Assembly: GCA_964523005.1 (NCBI GenBank)
Contig: CAZFZL010000024.1
Coordinates: forward strand, 1 to 17,638
Source: UMGS1307 sp964523005
Lineage (GTDB): Bacteria > Bacillota > Clostridia > Oscillospirales > CAG-382
DNA: 17,638 nt
Direction of reading: 5' to 3'
Position 1 is the first letter of the stretch. Each line of letters begins with the position of its first letter. Both the position numbers and the translations under genes were made by a program. The notes under the pieces were generated by a model that was not told the DNA's origin, did no database searches, and saw nothing but the letters and a program-made list of their open reading frames with translations. This document shows, in pieces, positions 1 to 6,450 of this stretch.

Positions 1-2
1 CG

Positions 3-1571
3 TATTATAACTCGGCATACCAGATATACGCGCTGCTGTTTCTGATATCGACATCCGGGCTTCCGGTCGCGATGTCAAGGCTTGTGGCAAAATCGTCCGC
101 GCTCGGTAGAGCGAGAGAGGTCAAAAACCTCTTCCGCGTCACGCTGACTGTATTTTTCCTGATAGGACTTGCGGGAACGCTTGTGATGCTTATCGGAGCA
201 AAAGGCTTCGCGAGCATGATGAATATGCCGCTGGCGGCGCGCGCGATAATAACTGTTTCGCCTACGATTATGCTCATCTGCGTAATATCCGCGATACGCG
301 GTTATTTCCAGGGCCTCCAGAATATGATCCCGACAGCGATCTCTCAGATGATAGAGGCGTTGCTCAAGCTAATAATCGGCTATTCCGCGGCAAGCTACGC
401 GATGAATAAGGGCTATACGCTCGATATAGTCGCTGCGTATACCATAAGCGGTGTGACGATCGGCGTTGCGGTAAGCACGGTGTTTCTCATCATATGCTAT
501 CTTGTCAAAGGGCGCGGTGCATGCGAATTGCGTGACGAACGCTCGGCAGACGATAAACGTCTTGCGATTCGTCTCATCAGGATCGCCGTGCCTATATCAC
601 TCACGGCGGCGGCGCTGTATCTTGCTAATATCGTTGACCTGATGACGATAGTCAACGTGCTTGCCAAGAAATTCGGACAGGAGTCGGCGGAGCTGCTGTA
701 CTCGGCGTATTCAAGTATATCCGTCACGCTCGCGAATATGCCGTCCACGATCATTTACGCGATAGCAACGAGCATCCTGCCGTCGCTTGCGGCGGCGCTT
801 GCGCTGAAAAAGCAGAAAAAGGTGCGCGAATCGATGCGCGCATCACTCAGATTGACCGCTGTGTTTGCTTTCCCGTGTGCGTTTGGCGTGTGCTTGCTCT
901 CCGAGGGGATTATATCGTGCATATACAGCGCGTCGACTATCTCACAAACCGTTTACATCAATTCAGCAGGCGAAGCTGTCACAGCGCTTAGCATCTCGTC
1001 GACAGCGCTCGGCATCCTCGCTGTGGGCATCATATTCATAACGATGTATTCGACCACGAACGCGCTCATGCAGTCGTACGGGCTTGAATGGTATACAATA
1101 GTGTCGGTGCTTTGCGGTACGGGCACGAAGCTGGTGCTTTCGCTGATACTACTGAACATAAAAGCGATCAATATATACGGAGCCGCAATCAGCACAGTCG
1201 CATGCTATGTTGTTGCAGTCGGCATGAACTGCCGATACCTGCGAAAAAAGAGCGGACATTCGCTCAAGCTCCCGGCGCTGTGCGTGAAACCGTTTGCTGC
1301 CGCGGCTGTCTGCGGGATCAGCGCAATGACGGTGTATAAGCTTATTTCAATTGCTTTGGGAACTCTCGGAAGTCTGCGTATGCGCAGCGCGGTGGCGCTG
1401 CTGCCGGCTGTCGTTGTCGCCGTGTGCGTATATTTTGTTGTGCTACTCGCGATAAAGGGCATTCCCGAAAACGAACTGCTGATGCTTCCGAAGGGCGAAA
1501 AGATATGCAGTGCACTGAGAAAAATGAAGCTGCTCGGAGCTAAAAGCACAGAAGGCGGAGCAAAAAGATGA
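3..1571 (+). CDS. SpoVB/YabM-like polysaccharide (lipid II-type) flippase, 5' partial
   Basis: The reading frame is open from the left edge, with the first full codon at 3, so the true start lies outside the window. The first visible residues (YYNSAYQIYALLFLISTSG, then LPVAMSRLVA) match the conserved first-helix region of the SpoVB/MurJ/Wzx (MOP exporter) superfamily, so the first ATG at 72 is internal. About 522 residues are seen. They are mostly hydrophobic membrane segments, with short basic loops and a polar, basic C-terminal tail. Members of this family flip undecaprenyl-linked sugars across the cytoplasmic membrane; SpoVB acts in spore cortex peptidoglycan synthesis. Being directly upstream of mazG and the yabPQ-divIC genes matches B. 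subtilis yabM. The stop TGA overlaps the mazG ATG (ATGA), suggesting translational coupling. Family assignment is firm; the choice between SpoVB, YabM and a more general flippase is inference. Confidence 0.88.
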   Translation, partial: YYNSAYQIYALLFLISTSGLPVAMSRLVAKSSALGRAREVKNLFRVTLTVFFLIGLAGTLVMLIGAKGFASMMNMPLAARAIITVSPTIMLICVISAIRGYFQGLQNMIPTAISQMIEALLKLIIGYSAASYAMNKGYTLDIVAAYTISGVTIGVAVSTVFLIICYLVKGRGACELRDERSADDKRLAIRLIRIAVPISLTAAALYLANIVDLMTIVNVLAKKFGQESAELLYSAYSSISVTLANMPSTIIYAIATSILPSLAAALALKKQKKVRESMRASLRLTAVFAFPCAFGVCLLSEGIISCIYSASTISQTVYINSAGEAVTALSISSTALGILAVGIIFITMYSTTNALMQSYGLEWYTIVSVLCGTGTKLVLSLILLNIKAINIYGAAISTVACYVVAVGMNCRYLRKKSGHSLKLPALCVKPFAAAAVCGISAMTVYKLISIALGTLGSLRMRSAVALLPAVVVAVCVYFVVLLAIKGIPENELLMLPKGEKICSALRKMKLLGAKSTEGGAKR

Positions 1572-2392
1572 CAAAAATCGAATTTGATGCGGCGGTAGCG
1601 TGCCTGAAAGAAAAGAAGGATTATTCATTTGACGACCTGCTTCTGCTGATGCAGACGCTGCGCTCGCCGTTCGGCTGCCCGTGGGACAGGGAGCAGAGTC
1701 ATAAAAGCATACGAGCCGACCTGATAAGCGAAACGTATGAGCTTGCCGAAGCGATCGATCTTGACGATACAAAGCTGTTGCGCGAGGAAACGGGCGACGT
1801 GCTGCTTCAGGCTGTGTTTCATACGCAGATTTCGGCAGACGAGGGCAGATACGGTATGCAGGACGTGATAAATGAGCTTTGCGAAAAGCTTATCGTCCGC
1901 CATCCGCACGTTTTCGGCGACGTGAACGTAAGCGGAAGCGGCGAAGTCCTGAAAAATTGGGAAGCAATTAAATCGAAAACGAAGGGCAGAAACACCGTCG
2001 GAGATAAAATGAAAAGCGTACCGAAAACGCTGCCGGCGCTGATGCGCGCCGATTCCGTCGGAAATAAAAGTAAAAAAGCGAACTTCGATTTCACCACACC
2101 GGAGGACGCGGCAGCGAAAGTCCGCGAGGAGCTTGAAGAGGTGCTAACCGCCGACGGCGATCAGGTTTCAGAGGAAATAGGCGATCTGCTTTTTTCCGTC
2201 GTAAACCTCGCGAGAACGCTTCATGTCGAACCCGAAGAAGCACTCACCCGCTCCACCGATAAATTCGTTTCACGCTTTTGCAAACTTGAAGAACAGGCCC
2301 TCCTGATAGGAACGCCGCTCGCACAGATGGATGCGTGTCAGGCAGATGAAATATGGGAAAAAATCAAGGCAAAAAGGGAAAAAAACAATTGA
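1568..2392 (+). CDS. mazG: Nucleoside triphosphate pyrophosphohydrolase MazG (YabN-type locus)
   Basis: MazG hydrolyses nucleoside triphosphates to monophosphate and pyrophosphate, cleaning the nucleotide pool. Two tandem MazG domains are visible in 274 residues. The N-terminal one has the family motif CPWD (37-40), then SETYE (54-58) and EETGD (73-77), followed by HPHVFGD (112-118). The C-terminal one has REELEEV (186-192) and EEIGDLLF (202-209), followed by VVNLAR. The C-terminal domain keeps the whole EExxE...ExxD metal-binding set (E187, E188, E191, E203, D206); in the N-terminal domain the first Glu of EExxE is Ser54. B. subtilis YabN carries an extra N-terminal tetrapyrrole-methylase-like domain, which is absent here. 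The start ATG overlaps the upstream stop, and GGAG at 1557-1560 sits 7 bases before it. No terminator is seen after the gene. Confidence 0.95.
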   Translation: MTKIEFDAAVACLKEKKDYSFDDLLLLMQTLRSPFGCPWDREQSHKSIRADLISETYELAEAIDLDDTKLLREETGDVLLQAVFHTQISADEGRYGMQDVINELCEKLIVRHPHVFGDVNVSGSGEVLKNWEAIKSKTKGRNTVGDKMKSVPKTLPALMRADSVGNKSKKANFDFTTPEDAAAKVREELEEVLTADGDQVSEEIGDLLFSVVNLARTLHVEPEEALTRSTDKFVSRFCKLEEQALLIGTPLAQMDACQADEIWEKIKAKREKNN

Positions 2393-2419
2393 AATCGATA
2401 AAAAAACTCTGAAAGCCTA

Positions 2420-2448
2420 TTGATTTGAGCCATAAAAAATGTTATACT
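2420..2448 (+). promoter_or_regulatory. Sigma-A-type promoter for hup
   Basis: A -35 box TTGATT (2420-2425) and a -10 box TATACT (2443-2448) are separated by exactly 17 bases. Matches to consensus are 4/6 and 5/6. Transcription would start near 2455, giving a short leader before the strong ribosome site AAAGGAG (2475-2481) of hup. It lies between mazG and hup, so hup can be expressed apart from the upstream operon. Confidence 0.7.
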
Positions 2449-2491
2449 TACAACGCTGAAGATACAAAAATCATAAAGGAGCATTTCAAAA

Positions 2492-2767
2492 ATGAACAAG
2501 TCAAATTTAGTAGATGTCGTAGCAGCGAAAGCCAGCATTAAGAAAAAGGACGCTGAGGCAGCAGTCGATGCAGTTTTCGGCGCTCTTGAAGACGAGCTCG
2601 CACAGGGCGGGAAAGTCCTCATCGCAGGATTCGGTTCCTTCAAAGTAAAAGAAAGAGCCGCAAGAATGGGACGCAACCCCAAGACCCGTGAGCCTATTGA
2701 GATTCCCGCATCACGCAGTGTTGCTTTCTCGGCAGGCAAGGGACTCAAAGACGCGGTTATTAAATAA
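2492..2767 (+). CDS. hup: HU family histone-like DNA-binding protein
   Basis: This is a 91-residue nucleoid protein of the HU/IHF family. It binds and bends DNA as a dimer without strong sequence preference. The N-terminal helices (MNKSNLVDVVAAKASIKKKDAE, with alternating A/K/E) lead into FGSFKVKERAARMGRNP (47-63), the family signature at the base of the DNA-binding arm. The arm follows (KTREPIEIP), then the C-terminal helix. Length is typical of HU (about 90). AAAGGAG at 2475-2481 lies 10 bases before the ATG. The gene has its own promoter and a GC-rich hairpin with four T's directly behind it, so it forms a self-contained unit inside the mazG-rqcP interval. hup between mazG and rqcP is the common Clostridia arrangement; B. 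subtilis lacks it at this place. Confidence 0.97.
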   Translation: MNKSNLVDVVAAKASIKKKDAEAAVDAVFGALEDELAQGGKVLIAGFGSFKVKERAARMGRNPKTREPIEIPASRSVAFSAGKGLKDAVIK

Positions 2768-2785
2768 GAGAGATAGACGTTTCCG

Positions 2786-2817
2786 GCGGAGGCCGCCGTT
2801 GGGCGGTCTCCGCTTTT
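2786..2817 (+). terminator. Rho-independent terminator after hup
   Basis: A 12-bp stem (GCGGAGGCCGCC at 2786-2797 with GGCGGTCTCCGC at 2802-2813, one G-T pair) closes a GTTG loop and is followed by TTTT (2814-2817). The stem is very stable, but the T-tract is short and then turns to AAC. It lies 16 bases before rqcP, so some readthrough is probably needed to express rqcP. Confidence 0.8.
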
Positions 2818-2833
2818 AACTTCCGTAAGAATT

Positions 2834-3079
2834 ATGAGATTGGATAAATACCTCAAGGTTTCGCGCCTTATAAAACGTAGAACAGTGGCGAACGAGGCGT
2901 GTGACAGCTCGTATGTGAGCGTCAACGGCAGAAGCGTCAAGGCATCGTATCAGGTAAAACCGGGTGACGAGCTTTGTATTAGATTTGGAACGCGTGATGT
3001 CAGAGTGCGCGTTGTTTCGACTCAGGAGCAGAAGCTTAAAAGCGAAGCGTCCGAAATGTACGAAATTATAAATGAGTAA
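2834..3079 (+). CDS. rqcP: S4-domain ribosome-associated quality-control protein RqcP (YabO)
   Basis: RqcP is an 81-residue S4-type RNA-binding protein. In B. subtilis it binds obstructed 50S subunits with RqcH and helps each round of C-terminal alanine tailing by holding the P-site tRNA. The N-terminus MRLDKYLKVSRLIKRRTVA is nearly the same as the B. subtilis protein and keeps Arg2 and Arg16, reported as important for ribosome binding. The S4 core continues with VSVNGRSVKASYQVKPGDEL (28-47). The short variable C-terminal tail is also typical. No good Shine-Dalgarno sequence is visible before the ATG (only GTAAGAA), and no promoter fits between the hup hairpin and the start. Translation may be inefficient or depend on readthrough from hup or mazG. 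The position just ahead of yabP matches yabO. Confidence 0.93.
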   Translation: MRLDKYLKVSRLIKRRTVANEACDSSYVSVNGRSVKASYQVKPGDELCIRFGTRDVRVRVVSTQEQKLKSEASEMYEIINE

Positions 3080-3105
3080 TATCGTTCGTCCGTAAAGCAT
3101 ATAAA
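3077..3105 (+). promoter_or_regulatory. Candidate sigma-E (sporulation) promoter for yabPQ
   Basis: TAATATC at 3077-3083 matches 6 of 7 positions of the sigma-E -35 consensus KMATATT. CATATAAA at 3098-3105 matches 6 of 8 positions of the -10 consensus CATACAHT. They are 14 bases apart, the expected spacing. The -35 box overlaps the rqcP stop codon. A start near 3112 would leave only a few bases before GGAGGTG. No good sigma-A -35 pairs with this -10. yabP and yabQ are sigma-E genes in B. subtilis, which supports the reading. Found by eye only. Confidence 0.5.
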
Positions 3106-3125
3106 TACCTCACGGAGGTGTTTAT

Positions 3126-3383
3126 GTGGAAAACGTACATCAGATCATATTGACGGACAGAAATCATCTCGCCGTCACTAAACTCAGTGAAATCGTCAGC
3201 TTCGACGACACAACGGTGAATCTCGACGTGGGCGGAACGTATCTTACCGTCAGCGGAAGCAATCTTACCGTGAAAAAGCTCTCACTTGACGAAAAGGAAG
3301 GCTCGGCTGTCATAATCGAAGGCACGGTCGACGCTGTCGTCTATACCGATACACAGCGCAGGAAAAGAAGGCTGTTCGGCTGA
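3126..3383 (+). CDS. yabP: Sporulation protein YabP (YabP/YqfC family)
   Basis: This 85-residue protein belongs to the YabP/YqfC family; in B. subtilis yabP is expressed in the mother cell under sigma-E during sporulation. The pattern ENVHQIILTDRNHLAVTKL, then EIVSFDDTTVNLDVGGTYLTV and SGSNLTVKKLSLDEKEGSAVIIEG, is typical: short beta strands, no signal peptide and no long hydrophobic helix. The tail is basic (QRRKRRLFG). The start is GTG at 3126, set by a perfect GGAGGTG (3114-3120) five bases ahead; an overlapping ATG at 3124 is out of frame and soon meets a stop. The gene ends TGATG, sharing one base with yabQ. Together with yabQ it marks the organism as a likely endospore former. The molecular role is not established in the family. 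Confidence 0.92.
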   Translation: MENVHQIILTDRNHLAVTKLSEIVSFDDTTVNLDVGGTYLTVSGSNLTVKKLSLDEKEGSAVIIEGTVDAVVYTDTQRRKRRLFG

Positions 3384-3835
3384 TGGTATTTGACTTTACC
3401 GTCTTTTCCGGCTCGTCTTATGCGCTGGCGTCGCTTGCCGCCGGAGTGGCAATCGGCGTGATATACGGATTTTTCAGAGCCCTCAGAATGGTATTAAAAG
3501 CAAAAGGGGTGCTGCTGTTTTTGTTCGATCTGCTGTTTTGTACAGCAGCGGTGTGTATTTTTCTGCTCGTGACGTTCAATTATTCGTCGGGCGAGGTTAG
3601 AGGATATGCGCTCGTGTGCTGCGGAGCATCATTTTTCGCGTACGACAAAACGCTCGGCAGATTCGTCAATACCGCGGTGATCATGCTCATAAAAGCGGTA
3701 CGGTTTATATTGTGTCCGCTTGCAAAAGCGCTCGGTAAGCTTTGTGAAACAGTAAATGAAACAGTCAGGAAAGTAAAAGCACGTCGGGAGCTGAAACGGC
3801 TTACGGTAAAAGCACGATCGGGCTTCGGACTATAA
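3383..3835 (+). CDS. yabQ: Spore cortex membrane protein YabQ
   Basis: YabQ is a membrane protein of the forespore outer membrane that B. subtilis needs for spore cortex formation. The 150-residue product has hydrophobic segments at about 11-33 (YALASLAAGVAIGVIYGFF), 43-66, 73-88 and 97-112. A strongly basic, probably cytosolic tail follows (VRKVKARRELKRLTVKAR). It is shorter than B. subtilis YabQ (about 210 residues), which is common in Clostridia. Its ATG overlaps the yabP stop by one base, so the pair is surely co-transcribed and translationally coupled. Identification rests on topology, size and the position between yabP and divIC; the sequence itself is poorly conserved in this family. 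Confidence 0.85.
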   Translation: MVFDFTVFSGSSYALASLAAGVAIGVIYGFFRALRMVLKAKGVLLFLFDLLFCTAAVCIFLLVTFNYSSGEVRGYALVCCGASFFAYDKTLGRFVNTAVIMLIKAVRFILCPLAKALGKLCETVNETVRKVKARRELKRLTVKARSGFGL

Positions 3836-3856
3836 GGTTTTCTTTCGGAAAGGTAT

Positions 3857-4147
3857 GTGAGTGAAATGGGTTCGGTCAAGACAAATATATTCGTGCGGCT
3901 CGCGGTGGTCGCCGTGGTTCTTTTCTTTATTATTACGGTTATCGACCTGCGCTCTCAGCTAAACAGCCTGAAGGACGAAAAAGAACGCCTTGAGACGACC
4001 GTCATAAAGCTCAACGACAATATTGAAGAAATCAACGCCGAGCTGGACACACCGCTGACTGACGAATACATAGAAAAAATAGCCAGAGAGCTGTACGATT
4101 ACCGGGATGCTGACGAAATAATATTCTATAACGATACTGCGAACTAA
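3857..4147 (+). CDS. divIC: Septum formation initiator DivIC/FtsB-like protein
   Basis: This is a small bitopic division protein of the FtsB/DivIC family that joins FtsL and DivIB/FtsQ in the divisome. A single transmembrane helix spans about 11-30 (IFVRLAVVAVVLFFIITVI). A heptad-like coiled coil follows at about 31-63 (LRSQLNSLKDEKERLETTV and on). The short globular end contains DEYIEKIARELYDYRDADE, the family's conserved motif region, and it ends FYNDTAN. Length (96) is normal. The start is uncertain: GTG at 3857 lies only 3 bases after GGAAAGG (3847-3853), while ATG at 3866 lies 12 bases after it; the two proteins differ by three residues. The location between yabQ and the S1 gene is as in B. 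subtilis. Confidence 0.92.
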   Translation: MSEMGSVKTNIFVRLAVVAVVLFFIITVIDLRSQLNSLKDEKERLETTVIKLNDNIEEINAELDTPLTDEYIEKIARELYDYRDADEIIFYNDTAN

Positions 4148-4175
4148 CGCTTCGCAGAGCAAACGGAAGGTATAT

Positions 4176-4568
4176 ATGCAGGCAGAGATCGGAAGCGTCA
4201 TAAAGGGCAAGGTCACGAAAGTGGCTGCTTTCGGCGCGTTTGTTGCGTTCGGAGATAAATCCGGGATGATACACATCTCACAGCTTTCAAGCAAATTTGT
4301 ACGTGATATAAACGAATTCGTAACGGTCGGCGACGAGATCGAAGCCGTAATAATCGGAATCGATGCACAGGGACGAATATCTCTTTCAAAAAAGCAGCTC
4401 GATAAAGCGAGAAAAGCACCGCCTGCCATGCAAGCACACCGCGCTGAAAGCGAAACGGATTTTGAGTCAATGATGAGCCGCTTTAAGAGCGAAAGCGACG
4501 AAAAAATGCACGCACTGAAAAAAGCCCTCGAGTCCAAGCAAGGAACATCCGGCAAAAAAAGAAGATAA
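4176..4568 (+). CDS. yabR: S1-domain RNA-binding protein (YabR-like)
   Basis: This 130-residue protein has an S1 RNA-binding domain at about 1-73 (EIGSVIKGKVTKVAAFGAFV, then GMIHISQLSSKFV and GRISLSKK). That is the OB-fold pattern shared by ribosomal protein S1 repeats and polynucleotide phosphorylase. Residues 75-130 are polar and charged (many K, E, S), probably flexible, and end in a basic GKKRR. B. subtilis YabR has the same plan: one S1 domain and a low-complexity tail. CGGAAGG (4164-4170) lies five bases before the ATG. It is the last gene of the yab block here, followed at once by a terminator hairpin. In B. subtilis spoIIE would come next and is not present. The role is unknown beyond RNA binding. 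Confidence 0.9.
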   Translation: MQAEIGSVIKGKVTKVAAFGAFVAFGDKSGMIHISQLSSKFVRDINEFVTVGDEIEAVIIGIDAQGRISLSKKQLDKARKAPPAMQAHRAESETDFESMMSRFKSESDEKMHALKKALESKQGTSGKKRR

Positions 4569-4580
4569 TATAAACCGAAT

Positions 4581-4615
4581 CGGACGGCTTTGAGCCGCCG
4601 TTTTTGCGTTTTTTT
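4581..4615 (+). terminator. Rho-independent terminator after yabR
   Basis: The stem CGG(A)CGGCT (4581-4589, A4584 bulged) pairs with AGCCGCCG (4593-4600) around a TTG loop. It is followed by TTTTT (4601-4605), GCG and a second seven-T run (4609-4615). It should end the yab transcript well. The next gene starts 31 bases later. Confidence 0.82.
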
Positions 4616-4646
4616 GAAAAAAATTAAAAGGATAAAGGAAAGCATC

Positions 4647-5789
4647 GTGACGAACATTATTTATAACGCGCACGTTTTGACCTGCGCAGAAGCGGGAAGA
4701 ATAGAAAACGGATACGTTGAGTTTTCAGAAAAAGGAATAATATCGGTCAAAAGCGGCATGCCGGAGCATACTGCAGATGTCATGCTCGACGCGCAGGGCG
4801 GATTCGTTGTACCAGGATTTATCGACGCTCATTCGCATATAGGCATGAGCGGCGATGGTGTGGGCTTTGAGAGCGACGAGACGAATGAAATAACCGACCC
4901 CATAACGCCGCAGCTTCGCGCAATAGACGCACTCAACCCACGGGACAGATGCTTTACGGAAGCGCTCGACGGCGGCGTAACGGCAGCCGCAACCGGTCCC
5001 GGCTCGGCGAACGGCATAGGCGGTCAGTTCGCGCTTGTCAGTATGAGCGGCGAACGCATCGACGATATGATCATCAAGGCGCCGCTGGCGATGAAATTCG
5101 CGCTGGGCGAAAACCCCAAGGTCTGCTATCACTCAAAAAACAGAGCGCCTGAAACGCGTATGGCAACGGCGGCTGTCATAAGAGCCGCGCTTGAAAAGGC
5201 AAGACGCTATAAAGCGCAGCTTGAAGCCGGTAAGGACGTAACGTACGACGATAAGTGCGAAGCACTTATCGCCGTGCTCGATAGAAAAATACAGGCACAT
5301 ATACATTGTCACCGCGCCGATGATATTTTTACCGCAATACGCATCGCGAAGGAATTTTCGCTCGATTATGTCATAGTACACGGCACAGAGGGACATCTTG
5401 CAGCACAGGAGCTGAAAAAAGAAGGCGCGAGAGTGCTTTCCGGCCCGCTTGTAGGAAGCAGATGCAAGCCGGAGCTGACCAACTTCACAGCCGCCGCGCC
5501 CGGCATACTTGCAGCAGCGGGTGTAGAAACGGCGATCATTACGGACGCGCCTGAACTTCCGCAACAGTATCTGGCGCTCAGCGCGGCTATCGCGGTGCGC
5601 GAAGGAATGGATGAAGACAGCGCGCTGCGCTCAATTACATCCACACCGGCACATATCCTGGGAGTTGACGGGATCATCGGCTCGCTCGAAAACGGCAAAC
5701 GCGCCGACCTTTCACTATTCGACAGACACCCTGTTGAGCTTATGGCGAGAACGCGAGCTGTATTTGTGAACGGAAAACGTGAAAAATAA
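4647..5789 (+). CDS. Amidohydrolase, imidazolonepropionase-like metal-dependent hydrolase
   Basis: This is a 380-residue cytosolic amidohydrolase-superfamily enzyme (COG1228-like). The beta-sandwich N-terminus (NIIYNAHVLTCAEAGRIENG) leads to VPGFIDAHSHIG with the metal-binding HxH (H62, H64). Further likely ligands and active-site residues are HIHCH (H218, H220, H222) before RADD, VHGTEGH (H245, H250), and ITDAPE with D300. The C-terminal end (GSLENGKRADLSLFDRHP) is the typical strand return. The substrate cannot be read from sequence: cyclic amides or peptidase-like activity are both known in relatives. GTG at 4647 is chosen because AAAGGAA (4634-4640) lies 6 bases before it; an in-frame TTG at 4590 falls inside the terminator stem. 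No promoter fits in the 31 bases after that hairpin, and no convincing terminator follows the gene. Confidence 0.88.
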   Translation: MTNIIYNAHVLTCAEAGRIENGYVEFSEKGIISVKSGMPEHTADVMLDAQGGFVVPGFIDAHSHIGMSGDGVGFESDETNEITDPITPQLRAIDALNPRDRCFTEALDGGVTAAATGPGSANGIGGQFALVSMSGERIDDMIIKAPLAMKFALGENPKVCYHSKNRAPETRMATAAVIRAALEKARRYKAQLEAGKDVTYDDKCEALIAVLDRKIQAHIHCHRADDIFTAIRIAKEFSLDYVIVHGTEGHLAAQELKKEGARVLSGPLVGSRCKPELTNFTAAAPGILAAAGVETAIITDAPELPQQYLALSAAIAVREGMDEDSALRSITSTPAHILGVDGIIGSLENGKRADLSLFDRHPVELMARTRAVFVNGKREK

Positions 5790-5823
5790 CACGCATATTT
5801 AACTGAATATTTATATCACCCTC

Positions 5824-5852
5824 TTTATTTTCAGCATGAGGTGTGTTATAAT
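5824..5852 (+). promoter_or_regulatory. Extended -10 promoter for hpf
   Basis: A perfect TATAAT (5847-5852) is preceded by TGT, forming an extended -10 (TGnTATAAT). A weak -35, TTTATT (5824-5829, 3/6), lies 17 bases upstream. The start would be near 5859, about 47 bases before the hpf ATG. I see no clear sigma-H or sigma-B box, although hpf (yvyD) uses those in B. subtilis. Confidence 0.65.
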
Positions 5853-5905
5853 AAAGACAGTACAGAGATGTACATCTATACCACATAGGAAAGGATGGCA
5901 ATGAT

Positions 5906-6436
5906 ATGAAACCGATCATTATCGCGCGAAAATTCACCGTGACTGACGATGTCAGGGAAAGGATCAACAAGAAGCTCTCGAAGCTGGACAGATTTTTTCC
6001 GCAGGAGACAGAGGCAACGGTAACGCTTTTTCAAGAGCGCGGAAGAGAAACGGTAGAGATCACGATTTTCCGCAATGGTACCATTTTCAGAGCTGAACAG
6101 ACAGACCGCACTTACGCATCAGCCCTTGACAGTGCTGTTGATGTGCTCGTCAGACAAATCAGAAAGAACCGCACGAGACTCGAAAAAAACTTCCGCAAGG
6201 ACTCGCCCATCTTACCTGCGGAGACTCCTGCCGACACGATGTACGAGGAGGACGAGATTCGTATAACAAAATACAAGAGATTTGAAATACTTCCGATGTC
6301 CCCCGAAGAAGCCGTGATGCAGATGAACCTTCTTTCCCATCAGTTCTACCTTTTTCGCAACACCGAGAACGGTGCGATAAACGTCGTTTACAAACGCAAG
6401 GACGACGAATACGGTATCATTGAACCGACTGAATGA
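5906..6436 (+). CDS. hpf: Long-form ribosome hibernation promoting factor HPF
   Basis: HPF binds the 30S decoding region in slow-growing cells and shuts down translation; the long form dimerises 70S ribosomes into 100S particles. The 176 residues show the N-terminal HPF/YfiA fold at about 1-97 (KPIIIARKFTVTDDVRERIN, KKLSKLDRFFP, VTLFQERGRETVEITIF). A linker follows, then the C-terminal dimerisation domain at about 118-176 (IRITKYKRFEILPMSPEEAV, then NLLSHQFYLFRNTENG and VVYKRKDDEYGIIEP). The C-terminal domain makes this a long HPF, the usual Firmicutes type. AGGAAAGGA (5887-5895) precedes the ATG. It has its own promoter, and its stop lies a few bases before the zinc-ribbon gene, so the two are co-transcribed. 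Confidence 0.96.
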   Translation: MKPIIIARKFTVTDDVRERINKKLSKLDRFFPQETEATVTLFQERGRETVEITIFRNGTIFRAEQTDRTYASALDSAVDVLVRQIRKNRTRLEKNFRKDSPILPAETPADTMYEEDEIRITKYKRFEILPMSPEEAVMQMNLLSHQFYLFRNTENGAINVVYKRKDDEYGIIEPTE

Positions 6437-6450
6437 CGCGGTGGAGTGTT

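Noticed and set aside
2338..2940. 200-codon open frame antisense across mazG end, hup and rqcP
   Set aside because: It covers the whole of hup and its promoter and terminator; a shadow frame.
4590..4646. TTG-initiated extension of the amidohydrolase
   Set aside because: The TTG lies inside the yabR terminator hairpin and the added residues resemble no amidohydrolase N-terminus; GTG 4647 has a good ribosome site.
3959..4657. 232-codon open frame antisense to divIC and yabR
   Set aside because: It runs across two confident genes and a terminator hairpin; its product shows no known motifs.
5790..5823. AT-rich inverted repeat (ATATT / AATAT) after the amidohydrolase as a terminator
   Set aside because: Only five A-T pairs and no following T-run; too weak to call.
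6433..6450. ATGA-overlap start for the zinc-ribbon gene
   Set aside because: There is no ribosome site before it, whereas GGTGGAG precedes the ATG at 6451. Translational coupling is still possible, so this is a preference, not proof.
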